From: UBA8515 sp964357795
Lineage (GTDB): Bacteria; Patescibacteriota; Minisyncoccia; Phycocordibacterales; UBA9973
Assembly (NCBI GenBank): GCA_964357795.1
Contig: CAYHMN010000019.1
Location: forward strand, 1-15,467
Direction: 5' to 3'
Length of the DNA stretch: 15,467 nt
The translations under genes and the position numbers were made by a program. The notes beneath the pieces are model-generated. The model made no database searches. It was given only the letters and a program-made list of their open reading frames with translations, and had not been told where the DNA came from. Of this stretch, positions 7,083 through 13,378 are shown piece by piece (the stretch's first letter is position 1; every line of letters begins with the position of its first letter).

Positions 7083-7178
7083 GGAGAGATTTGAAAGCCG
7101 GAGGCAGACGTGCCGAGGCGGGGTCGCGAGCTTTTTCAGTAGAAAAAGACTTGTGACCAAGTCTCTCCTCCGGCACAA
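7083..7178 (+). pseudogene. tRNA-Leu-derived remnant / tRNA-like element upstream of alr
   Basis: GCCGGAG (7097-7103) and CTCCGGC plus A (7168-7175) reproduce the tRNA-Leu acceptor stem at near-tRNA length (79 nt). The last 21 bases (7158-7178) are identical to 7045-7065, the tRNA 3' end and the bases after it. The interior is not a tRNA: it has hairpins CTTTTTC-AGTA-GAAAAAG (7131-7148) and ACTTG-TGAC-CAAGT (7149-7162), with no anticodon arm or normal T-loop. GGAGAGATTTG (7083-7093) is an inverted copy of the T-arm with one change. It could be a decayed duplicate, a recombination scar, or an RNA leader of alr, whose ATG begins at the last repeat base. Confidence 0.5.
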
Positions 7179-8335
7179 TGAAAAATCTTCCACTATCATA
7201 CATAGAATTATCTAAGAAAAATTTGATCCACAATATCAAGCAGTTTCGTCGTATTGTAAAGCGAGGGACAAAGATTGCCGGAGTGGTGAAAGCTAATGCG
7301 TATGGTCATGGAGATGTAGAAGTAGTGAAAGTTCTCAATCCATATGTAGATTACTTTCAGATAAATAGCGTAGAAGAATTAGAAAAAATAAGAACTGTTA
7401 CAAAAAAGCCAATTCTACTGCTTGGGTATGTAGGCAAGAACGATATATCTCGAGCTATAAAACAAGGTTGTATTCTGACAGTTTTTGATTTACACCACGC
7501 TCTACTTATAAATGAATCCGCTCGCAAGTTAGCAGTGAAGCAAAAAGTGCATATATCTATCGACGCTCATTTGGGACGCGAGGGATTGTTGCCATCTCAA
7601 GTAAGTAAGTTTTTGCTTGAAACAAAAAAGATAAAAAATTTATCTATAGATGGTGTATATGCGCACTTTGCAAATATTGAAGACACTCGTCCGACTGTAT
7701 CAGGCAATACTATAGATCTATCTTATGCAAACAAGCAGATTGCAAGCTATGAAGAGGTAATAAACCTTTTTAAAAATGCTGGATACAAAAATATCAAGAC
7801 TCATATCTCTGCTACTTCAGGGGTGCTTGCATATGAGAAGTGGAAAGGTATTCACAACATTGTCCGCGTTGGAGTCGGACTCTATGGTATGTGGCCAAGC
7901 GTTGCCTTACAAAAGATGTGGCAGAAGAAAATCGCACTCCTACCCGTGATGCGCCTCGTCACTCATATTGCCCAAGTCAAAACTGTACCAGCAGGTGAAT
8001 CTATAGGTTATGGACTCTCATATATGACGCGTAGGGATACTATGATTGCGATAATCCCACAAGGATATTCCAATGGAATCAGTAGACTATCATCAAGTAA
8101 TGGCGAGGTACTTATAAAAGGTAAAAGAGCCCCGATACTCGGCCGTGTGGCTATGAATATGTTTGTTGTGGACGTGAGCCATATAAAAGGAGTTAAACCT
8201 GAGGATGAAGTCGTGATTCTAGGGACCCAAAAGCAGGAGACAATAAGCGCTGAAGATATAGCCAAACAGACTCAAACTATAAACTACGAGGTCACCACTC
8301 GGGTAAGTGCTTTACTACCTAGAATCGTGAAATAG
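7178..8335 (+). CDS. alr: Alanine racemase
   Basis: The 385-aa PLP enzyme interconverts L- and D-alanine to supply D-Ala for peptidoglycan. The PLP lysine is Lys38 in the signature VVKANAYGHG (36-45). The N-terminal TIM-barrel half includes VYAHFANIED and HISATSGVL, and the PLP-phosphate region RVGVGLYGMWP. The C-terminal beta domain holds the catalytic Tyr region SIGYGLSY (~275-282) and GRVAMNMFVVDVS, the usual Met-Asn-Met substrate/phosphate loop. The length is normal. The ATG directly follows a copied tRNA-Leu 3' end and has no Shine-Dalgarno, so it may be read through from the tRNA or from a promoter in the repeat region. It is the third cell-wall precursor gene in this part of the window. 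Confidence 0.96.
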   Translation: MKNLPLSYIELSKKNLIHNIKQFRRIVKRGTKIAGVVKANAYGHGDVEVVKVLNPYVDYFQINSVEELEKIRTVTKKPILLLGYVGKNDISRAIKQGCILTVFDLHHALLINESARKLAVKQKVHISIDAHLGREGLLPSQVSKFLLETKKIKNLSIDGVYAHFANIEDTRPTVSGNTIDLSYANKQIASYEEVINLFKNAGYKNIKTHISATSGVLAYEKWKGIHNIVRVGVGLYGMWPSVALQKMWQKKIALLPVMRLVTHIAQVKTVPAGESIGYGLSYMTRRDTMIAIIPQGYSNGISRLSSSNGEVLIKGKRAPILGRVAMNMFVVDVSHIKGVKPEDEVVILGTQKQETISAEDIAKQTQTINYEVTTRVSALLPRIVK

Positions 8336-8364
8336 TTGCATTTTCACAGGGTTTATAGTATCCT
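8336..8364 (+). promoter_or_regulatory. rpmG promoter
   Basis: TTGCAT (8336-8341), a 17-nt spacer, then TATCCT (8359-8364), 9 nt before the rpmG ATG. An alternative -10, TATAGT (8354-8359), has poorer spacing. It starts right after the alr stop. Confidence 0.55.
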
Positions 8365-8373
8365 GTACCCACT

Positions 8374-8538
8374 ATGTCACAAGATAGACTTTTAAGACTA
8401 AAATGTAGTACTTGCAAGAGTGCTAACTACTATACCAGTAAGAACAAGAAACTCGTCACTAAAAAGCTCGAGATGAAGAAATTCTGCAAAAAGTGTGGTA
8501 AAAACACTAAACACAAAGAAGCCAAAATAACTGGATAA
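8374..8538 (+). CDS. rpmG: 50S ribosomal protein L33 (zinc-binding form)
   Basis: The 54-aa basic protein begins MSQDRLLRLKCSTCKS and carries NYYTSKNKK and a C-terminal FCKKCGKNTKHKEAK. The four Cys (11, 14, 38, 41) form the CxxC..CxxC zinc ribbon of the C+ type of L33. The core L33 signature (LKC..C..NYYTSKN, KLEMKKFC..C) is clear. It is preceded by a sigma-70-like promoter 9 nt from the ATG and followed at once by a strong terminator, so it is probably a single-gene unit. Confidence 0.96.
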   Translation: MSQDRLLRLKCSTCKSANYYTSKNKKLVTKKLEMKKFCKKCGKNTKHKEAKITG

Positions 8539-8574
8539 TATAAAAAATACCTCAAAACGAGGTATTTTTTATAT
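8538..8574. terminator. Strong intrinsic terminator after rpmG
   Basis: A perfect 16-bp stem (8538-8553 with 8559-8574) has loop AAAAC, core TACCTC/GAGGTA and runs of six A and six T. It begins on the last base of the rpmG stop and can also stop transcription coming from the minus-strand HEPN-like gene. Confidence 0.9.
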
Positions 8575-8575
8575 G

Positions 8576-8593
8576 GCGGGCATTGTGGAACGA
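8576..8593. repeat. Degenerate copy of the tRNA-Trp 3' end (possible eroded attachment site)
   Basis: GCGGGCATTGTGGAACGA here aligns in the same orientation with GCGGGCGATGGAGGAATCGA at 9274-9293, the 3' end of tRNA-Trp: 16 matches, 2 mismatches and 2 single-base gaps by eye. The two copies flank the lone HEPN-like gene. Chance similarity is possible. The rest of 8594-8666 holds only a weak TATCGGA/TCCGATA inverted repeat. Confidence 0.25.
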
Positions 8594-8666
8594 TATCGGA
8601 ACAGTACTTATGATAAATATTCCCGATCCGATACCCAGCCTACTCCTAAAATTACAAGAACATGGT

Positions 8667-9251
8667 CTAGTTTAGTATTTGAAGTTCCTCAAATTTAGAC
8701 TCAAGAAACTCTTCTATAGATTTTAACTCATCCAATAATTCTATTGATCTACCTGTTGGTATTAATTTTGGTTCCCGTTTTCCTGTTTCTTCGTTCTTTT
8801 TATATCTGTATCGAATTGCTAATGCAACACTAATTATATATCCATCCTCTCCCTCAGTCACACAATTAACTATCGAGGAATTTCTGTGAGATATATGTTG
8901 TCGGGTTGCTTCTAGTATCCAAAAATCCGGGGATGCATCTAATTTTTCCCAAAATTCATACATAGGCTCACACTTTAGTTTTAGAGCATTTTTAAATTTT
9001 GGGCTCCAAGAAACATTGAATTCTTCTTCATTAACTCCTGATTTTATATTAATAATTTGTAGTAGCATCTGTGAGGCTGCATGTAGTTCAAAAATACAAC
9101 CGTCAAGATGATAAAAAAATTCATCTGGTAAAGATTTTGATTGACCAAGTGTATAAAGCTTTGAAATTTCCTTATAAAAAAATTTCGCTGCATTAATTTT
9201 AGTTTTAAAAGCTTCTGATAAAGAATTCATATATGGGAGGGAAATTTGCAT
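8667..9251 (-). CDS. HEPN-like helical protein, function unknown
   Basis: The protein is 194 aa from the ATG at 9251; a TTG at 9260 (4 nt after AGAGGGA) and an ATG at 9230 are alternatives. The first ~125 residues look all-helical. They include FFYHLDGCIFELHAASQMLLQIIN (too long to be chance amphipathic noise) and ILEATRQHISHRN with Arg117-x4-His122, the spacing of the R-x4-6-H active site in HEPN ribonucleases. A beta-like segment (GYIISVALAIRYRY) and an acidic C-terminal helix follow. I do not recognise a named family with confidence; Cthe_2314-type HEPN proteins are the closest I can think of. It sits alone between tRNA-Trp and the rpmG terminator, with no paired nucleotidyltransferase. 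It could be a toxin-like or defence gene, or a harmless orphan. Confidence 0.6.
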   Translation of the reverse strand: MQISLPYMNSLSEAFKTKINAAKFFYKEISKLYTLGQSKSLPDEFFYHLDGCIFELHAASQMLLQIINIKSGVNEEEFNVSWSPKFKNALKLKCEPMYEFWEKLDASPDFWILEATRQHISHRNSSIVNCVTEGEDGYIISVALAIRYRYKKNEETGKREPKLIPTGRSIELLDELKSIEEFLESKFEELQILN

Positions 9252-9274
9252 ATTTAGCAATTTTCCCTCTCTTG

Positions 9275-9345
9275 CGGGCGATGGAGGAATCGAACCCCCA
9301 CCAAAGGTTTTGGAGACCTTCGTTCTACCACTAAACTAATCGCCC
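9275..9345 (-). tRNA. tRNA-Trp (anticodon CCA)
   Basis: On the minus strand the acceptor stem is GGGCGAT/ATCGCCC with discriminator G. The anticodon stem AAGGT/ACCTT has loop CTCCAAA, anticodon CCA. The T arm is GGGGG-TTCGATT-CCTCC with one G-U pair. The 3' CCA is not encoded. It is 30 nt from the miaA stop on the same strand, so it may be processed from the miaA transcript. Confidence 0.97.
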
Positions 9346-9375
9346 TTACAAGCGTGAGTATACTACAAAATAGAT

Positions 9376-10275
9376 CTATTTCAAAAAGTTTTTTATACTT
9401 TTTACTACTACTAATTTATCGTTATTTTTTCTCGCATCTATCCAAATTATATCTTTATCTCTTTTAAACCACGTCTTTTGGCGTTTGGCATAGTGCCAGC
9501 TTTCAGTGGTTAATTTCTCAATCATTTCCTTCTTAGTTAATTTGCCTTGTAGGTAAAGTACACCATAGCGGTATTCTAAACCGAGTTCATCCATACGTTT
9601 CCAAGAGATGCCCTGCTTATGCAGATTCTCAATTTCTTTGGGCATTCCTTTCTTTATTCGTGCAAGTAGTCGAGTATGTATTTTCTTCTTCAAAACTTCG
9701 TCAGGAAGTGTAAGCCCAATCTTTAGTGCATCATATTCTGTCCCAGATTTTACTTTAGGGACTTTACCTAGAGCTTTTACTATCTCTATCGCGCGAATCA
9801 GCCGAACTGGATTCTTACTATCAATATTTTTCGCCCGAGCGGGGTCAAGCTTCTTTAGCATTTTGAAAAGTTCTACTACTGACTTTTTGGCAAGCATTGC
9901 TCGTAGCTTTGCGTTAGGTGCGACTTCTGGAAGTATCGTGCCATTCACAACTGCATCTATATAGAACCCTGTACCACCGCAAAGTATTGGTACCTTACCG
10001 CGTTTTAGTATTTCTTTTATTTTCTTATCAGCAAGCAATTTATAGTCACTTACAGAGAAAACTTTTTTAGGATTCGCTACATCAAGCAAATGATGGGGAA
10101 CACCTTGCATTTCCTTCTTGGTGATTTTACCCGTACCTAAATCCATACCTTTATATACTTGCCTAGAGTCAGCAGAGATAATTTCCCCGCCTACTTTCTT
10201 TGCAATCTCCACAGCAAAATCGCTCTTCCCAGTAGAGGTTTGACCCAAAATAACGATTAGCTTTGATTTATTCAT
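9376..10275 (-). CDS. miaA: tRNA dimethylallyltransferase
   Basis: The 299-aa protein transfers a dimethylallyl group from DMAPP to N6 of A37 in tRNAs reading UNN codons. The P-loop is GQTSTGKS (11-18). SADSRQVYKGMDLGTGK (34-50) carries the catalytic Asp36, and GVPHHLLD, FSVSDYK and GGTGFYIDAV follow. The RAIEIVKALGK region and the C-terminal KRQKTWFKRD (tRNA-binding end) are all in order. The length is normal. tRNA-Trp(CCA) and tRNA-Leu(CAA), both in this window, read UNN codons and are natural substrates. It is divergent from the 75-aa protein gene. A TACTAT box lies only 4 nt before the ATG (minus 10285-10280), so the promoter is uncertain. Confidence 0.95.
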   Translation of the reverse strand: MNKSKLIVILGQTSTGKSDFAVEIAKKVGGEIISADSRQVYKGMDLGTGKITKKEMQGVPHHLLDVANPKKVFSVSDYKLLADKKIKEILKRGKVPILCGGTGFYIDAVVNGTILPEVAPNAKLRAMLAKKSVVELFKMLKKLDPARAKNIDSKNPVRLIRAIEIVKALGKVPKVKSGTEYDALKIGLTLPDEVLKKKIHTRLLARIKKGMPKEIENLHKQGISWKRMDELGLEYRYGVLYLQGKLTKKEMIEKLTTESWHYAKRQKTWFKRDKDIIWIDARKNNDKLVVVKSIKNFLK

Positions 10276-10317
10276 ATTTATAGTAGCCCTTTCATATTCG
10301 CATAAAAATACCTTTTT

Positions 10318-10326
10318 TGCTATAAT
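10318..10326 (+). promoter_or_regulatory. Extended -10 promoter of the 75-aa protein / ychF run
   Basis: TGC-TATAAT, with the hexamer at 10321-10326, ends 9 nt before the ATG at 10336. The predicted leader is about 3 nt. Confidence 0.65.
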
Positions 10327-10335
10327 CGCCCATAT

Positions 10336-10563
10336 ATGAGTATCAAAAGTTTTATAACTGAAAAGTTAATACGGGCGAAGATGAAGAATCTACCAAAGGC
10401 TCAGCAAGATATGTTTATCAAGCTTATCAACGAAAATCCAGAGCTTTTCAAGAAAATCGGCGATGAAGTTAAAGTTCTCACTAAAGGTGGTATGAGTGAA
10501 ATGTCTGCTACCATGCAAGTAATGCGTAAGCATCAAGCTGAAATTCAACGAGCAATGCAATAA
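10336..10563 (+). CDS. Small conserved-looking helical protein
   Basis: The 75-aa protein is lysine- and methionine-rich, probably all alpha-helical, with no membrane segment or Cys. Segments are IKSFITEKLIRAKMKNLP, AQQDMFIKLINENPELFKKIGDEV and MQVMRKHQAEIQRAM. I do not recognise a family. It is likely real: it has an extended -10 promoter just upstream, and ychF begins 3 nt after its stop, so the two are almost certainly co-transcribed. It may be a cytoplasmic partner of YchF or the ribosome, by position only. Confidence 0.75.
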   Translation: MSIKSFITEKLIRAKMKNLPKAQQDMFIKLINENPELFKKIGDEVKVLTKGGMSEMSATMQVMRKHQAEIQRAMQ

Positions 10564-10566
10564 TAT

Positions 10567-11679
10567 ATGTCACTATCCATCGGTATCGTCGGCTTACCTA
10601 ATGTCGGCAAATCTACACTATTTAATGCGCTCACCAAGAAAGGCGTACCAGCCGAGAACTACCCATTCTGTACGATTGACCCATCTATCGGTATTGTTCC
10701 TGTGCCAGATGAGCGCCTCTGGAAACTTTCAGAATTCTCAAAGTCGGCAAAAACTATCCCTGCGGCTATAGAATTCGTAGATATCGCAGGGCTAGTAGCA
10801 GGTGCTTCAAAAGGTGAAGGACTCGGCAATAAATTCTTGGCAAATATCCGAGAAGTAGATGCCATTTTTGAGATGGTTCGTATATTCCCACTAGGCAATC
10901 ATAAGGGCAATGAGATACTCCACGTGTATGGTGATATAGACCCACTTCGTGATATAGAAGTTATAAATCTGGAATTAATACTTGCTGACCTAGAAACTGT
11001 ATCAAAGCGAAAAAATAACATACAGAAAGATATAAAAAAGGGCGACAAAGAAGCAATAGTAGAAGATAGTGCACTTCTAAAACTGATGGTTGCACTTGAA
11101 GCAGGCAAGCTAGCGAACGCGTGTGATTTTGATGAAAAAGAATCAGAGAAAGTAAAAATGCTAAATCTACTAACTTTAAAACCATTCATCTATGGGCTCA
11201 ACAAGCGTGGCGGAGCCGAAAATCTAGATACTATGAATCCTGAGATATTCAAAGAGCTGACTGACTACATAGAAAGTACAGGTTCTCGCTATGTCGTCCT
11301 TGATGCGAAAGTAGAAGAAGAATTAAAAGACTTTGAAGGGCAAGAGAAAGAAATGTTTCGTAAAGAACTCGGCGGTGAAGATGATGGTATCAATAGCCTC
11401 ATCAGCGAAGGCTACAAACTTCTTGGGTTAGATACTTATTTTACAACGGGAGAAGATGAGACTCGCGCGTGGACAATAAAACACAACTCTACTGCACCAG
11501 TAGCAGGTATGGCGATACATACAGACTTCAAAGATAAATTTATCCGCGCTGAAGTTGTATACTGGAGTGACTTACTTGATGCAGGTTCATACGGTGAAGC
11601 TCGCTCAAAAGGTAAAGTTCGGACAGAAGGTAAGGATTATATAGTAAAAGATGGAGATGTAATAGAATTTAAAATATGA
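10567..11679 (+). CDS. ychF: Ribosome-binding ATPase YchF (OLA1 family)
   Basis: The 370-aa Obg-related P-loop protein matches family length. G1 is GLPNVGKST (7-15). The YchF signature AENYPFCTIDPSIGIVPVPD follows, then G3 in DIAGLVAGASKGEGLGNKFLANIREVDAI. A helical coiled-coil insert lies at ~135-205, and a C-terminal TGS domain ends in DYIVKDGDVIEFKI. YchF binds ribosomes and hydrolyses ATP, often in stress responses. The G4 region here is IYGLNKRG; relatives usually have an NxxE motif, so nucleotide choice may differ slightly. It overlaps the next gene by 4 nt (ATGA). The TGA stop shows TGA is not recoded. No Shine-Dalgarno is seen. Confidence 0.97.
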   Translation: MSLSIGIVGLPNVGKSTLFNALTKKGVPAENYPFCTIDPSIGIVPVPDERLWKLSEFSKSAKTIPAAIEFVDIAGLVAGASKGEGLGNKFLANIREVDAIFEMVRIFPLGNHKGNEILHVYGDIDPLRDIEVINLELILADLETVSKRKNNIQKDIKKGDKEAIVEDSALLKLMVALEAGKLANACDFDEKESEKVKMLNLLTLKPFIYGLNKRGGAENLDTMNPEIFKELTDYIESTGSRYVVLDAKVEEELKDFEGQEKEMFRKELGGEDDGINSLISEGYKLLGLDTYFTTGEDETRAWTIKHNSTAPVAGMAIHTDFKDKFIRAEVVYWSDLLDAGSYGEARSKGKVRTEGKDYIVKDGDVIEFKI

Positions 11680-12428
11680 TTAAACTAGTATCAGTAAATA
11701 TTCAAGGTGATAATAATCATGAAACGGTAACACCGTTTCTTTTAAAAGAGAGTGCTGATGTTGTATGTATACAAGAAATTTTTGAAGAAGATATAAAAAT
11801 GTATGAAGAAGCTTTAGGTATGAAAAGCTTTTTTAAGCCTATTATGTATAGAGAATCTTTTAAAAATGGAGGCGAGAGAGATAAATTATTTGGTCCAGCA
11901 ATATTTACAAATCATAAAACAATCTATAACTATGAATATATTGTTGGTGTGGAGTCAGATATACCTGTTTTTGCAAAACCAAAAGATAGTATGATTGAGC
12001 GAAATATATCCAACATCGTGCTTTTATGGGCTGATATCACAATGCCAGATGGTTTGGTTTTTAAAATCAGCACGACTCACTTTACTTGGACTCCAGACGG
12101 GATGACGACTCCTTATCAAATAGAAGATACAACTAAATTAATTAAAACTTTAGATGAAAATCTGAAAGATTTTGTTCTAGTGGGTGACTTAAATGCTCCA
12201 CGAGGTCAGGAAGCTTTTGCAATGCTTGCCCAAAAATATAAAGATAATATTCCACTAGAGTATGAATCAAGTATTGACCCAAAGCTCCACAGAGTTCAGG
12301 GGCTCATACATATGGTAGACGGACTTTTTAGTACAAAAGAGTATGAGGTAAAAGATGTAAAACTTATAGAAGGAATAAGTGACCATAAAGCCGTAGTAGC
12401 CAATATACAAAAAATTATTAGTATATAA
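11676..12428 (+). CDS. Endonuclease/exonuclease/phosphatase-fold protein
   Basis: The 250-aa metal-dependent hydrolase fold has Asn8 in SVNIQG, the metal ligand Glu34 in CIQEI, His135 in TTHFTW, Asp171 and Asn173 in GDLNAPRG, Asp215 in MVDGLF, and the closing Asp236-His237 in SDHKAV. All catalytic positions of the DNase I/ExoIII/sphingomyelinase superfamily are present. The substrate is not predictable (DNA, RNA, phospholipid or inositol phosphate). There is no signal peptide, so it should be cytoplasmic. It overlaps ychF by 4 nt and is thus translationally coupled. Its base composition looks somewhat more AT-rich than ychF. Confidence 0.85.
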   Translation: MIKLVSVNIQGDNNHETVTPFLLKESADVVCIQEIFEEDIKMYEEALGMKSFFKPIMYRESFKNGGERDKLFGPAIFTNHKTIYNYEYIVGVESDIPVFAKPKDSMIERNISNIVLLWADITMPDGLVFKISTTHFTWTPDGMTTPYQIEDTTKLIKTLDENLKDFVLVGDLNAPRGQEAFAMLAQKYKDNIPLEYESSIDPKLHRVQGLIHMVDGLFSTKEYEVKDVKLIEGISDHKAVVANIQKIISI

Positions 12429-12441
12429 AATATGCCCGTTG

Positions 12442-12447
12442 TATAAT
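12442..12447 (+). promoter_or_regulatory. -10 box of the pterin dehydratase / tsaC pair
   Basis: TATAAT ends 6 nt before the ATG at 12454, so the predicted transcript starts at the ATG. No clear -35 is seen. It lies 13 nt after the previous stop, so the pair may also be read from the ychF unit. Confidence 0.55.
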
Positions 12448-12453
12448 TAGCCC

Positions 12454-12783
12454 ATGAATTTATTAGACCAAAAGTGTATTCCGTGTGAAGGTGGAGTGGA
12501 GCCAATGACTAAAACAGACGCGGAGGCTATGATTGCTTTTCATGTGAAAGATTGGATTTTGTCAGAAGACGCAAACCATATATCAAAGAAATTTGAGTTT
12601 AAAAATTTTGCGGAAGCTCTTTCTTTTGTAAACAAAGTAGGTGCTATAGCTGAGAGTGAAGGACACCATCCAGATATAAACCTTATGGATTATAAATTTG
12701 TCTCTATAGACTTATCTACTCACGCGATAAAAGGACTTTCTCAGAATGATTTCATAGTAGCTGCTAAAATAAATGCAATATAA
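12454..12783 (+). CDS. Pterin-4a-carbinolamine dehydratase (4a-hydroxytetrahydrobiopterin dehydratase)
   Basis: The 109-aa protein carries the full family pattern: Glu67-x3-His71-His72-Pro73, Tyr80, His90 and Asp99 (SEGHHPDINLMDYKFV, DLSTHAIKGLSQND). The enzyme dehydrates 4a-hydroxy-tetrahydropterins formed by aromatic amino acid hydroxylases. It can also act as a dimeric or tetrameric partner protein (DCoH) or support molybdopterin-type chemistry (PhhB-like). No hydroxylase is in the window. The N-terminus CIPCEGG with two Cys is common in bacterial members. The last 11 nt overlap the start of tsaC, implying coupled translation. Confidence 0.93.
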   Translation: MNLLDQKCIPCEGGVEPMTKTDAEAMIAFHVKDWILSEDANHISKKFEFKNFAEALSFVNKVGAIAESEGHHPDINLMDYKFVSIDLSTHAIKGLSQNDFIVAAKINAI

Positions 12784-13357
12784 TGATTGGCAGAAAGCTG
12801 AAAAGGTTTTAAAAGATGGCGGGGTAGCAGTCGTACCTACCGATACTTTATATGGTCTAGTTGCTAGTGCTCTTAATAAAAAAGCAGTTGAGAGGGTATA
12901 TAAGATACGTGGACGAGATAAAGGCAAGCCTTGTATAATACTAATCTCATCACTTGCTGATCTAAAGAAATTCGGTATAAAACTTAGCGATAAACAAAGA
13001 GAATTTTTGAGTAAAGTCTGGCCAGGGAAAGTCAGTGTGGTGTTACCTTGTACTGAAAAGAAATTCCAATATTTACACCGAGGTACAAAAACTATCGCAT
13101 TTAGGATGATTGGCCCAAAGAATAAAAATCTATATAAAATTTTAAAATCTGTCGGCTCGCTCGTAGCACCTAGTGCCAATCCGCAAGGGTTACCGCCAGC
13201 AGAAAAAAGAAGTGAAGCTCGCAAGTACTTCGGAAAATCTGTAGATGCATATGCATGTGTAGGTAGGAAGATTTCCAAGCCATCTACTCTTGTAGAGTAT
13301 AAAAATGGGAAAATTAAAATAATTCGTGAAGGTGCTGTAAAAATTAAAAAAGACTAA
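12773..13357 (+). CDS. tsaC: L-threonylcarbamoyladenylate synthase (TsaC/YrdC/Sua5 family)
   Basis: The 194-aa protein is the short TsaC form without the Sua5 C-terminal domain. The signature is GGVAVVPTDTLYGLVASA (16-33), KIRGRDKGKP (~44-53) supplies the KxR..K nucleotide site, and APSANPQGLPPA holds the SxN motif. It makes threonylcarbamoyl-AMP from Thr, bicarbonate and ATP, the first step of t6A37 in ANN-decoding tRNAs. With MiaA this gives two position-37 modification enzymes in the window. The ATG lies inside the end of the dehydratase gene. The TAA stop lies in the left arm of a terminator hairpin. Confidence 0.94.
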   Translation: MQYNDWQKAEKVLKDGGVAVVPTDTLYGLVASALNKKAVERVYKIRGRDKGKPCIILISSLADLKKFGIKLSDKQREFLSKVWPGKVSVVLPCTEKKFQYLHRGTKTIAFRMIGPKNKNLYKILKSVGSLVAPSANPQGLPPAEKRSEARKYFGKSVDAYACVGRKISKPSTLVEYKNGKIKIIREGAVKIKKD

Positions 13358-13378
13358 TCTATCAGATTAGTCTTTTTT
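13346..13378. terminator. Bidirectional terminator containing both convergent stop codons
   Basis: A perfect 14-bp stem (13346-13359 with 13365-13378) has loop TATCA, arms with six A and six T at the ends. The tsaC TAA (13355-13357) is in the left arm and the minus-strand gene's TAA (13367-13369) in the right arm, so one element ends both genes. Confidence 0.92.

Noticed and set aside
7097..7175. A second functional tRNA
   Set aside because: Only the acceptor stem and 3' end match; there is no anticodon arm and the T-loop region is a 4-nt-loop hairpin.
9608..9964. 118-codon plus-strand open frame
   Set aside because: It is antisense to the conserved core of miaA; the Phe/Ser-rich translation is typical of a shadow frame.
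11677..11679. Possible TGA recoding (Gly), as in some Patescibacteria
   Set aside because: TGA ends ychF exactly at the normal end of its TGS domain, and no other gene needs TGA read-through.
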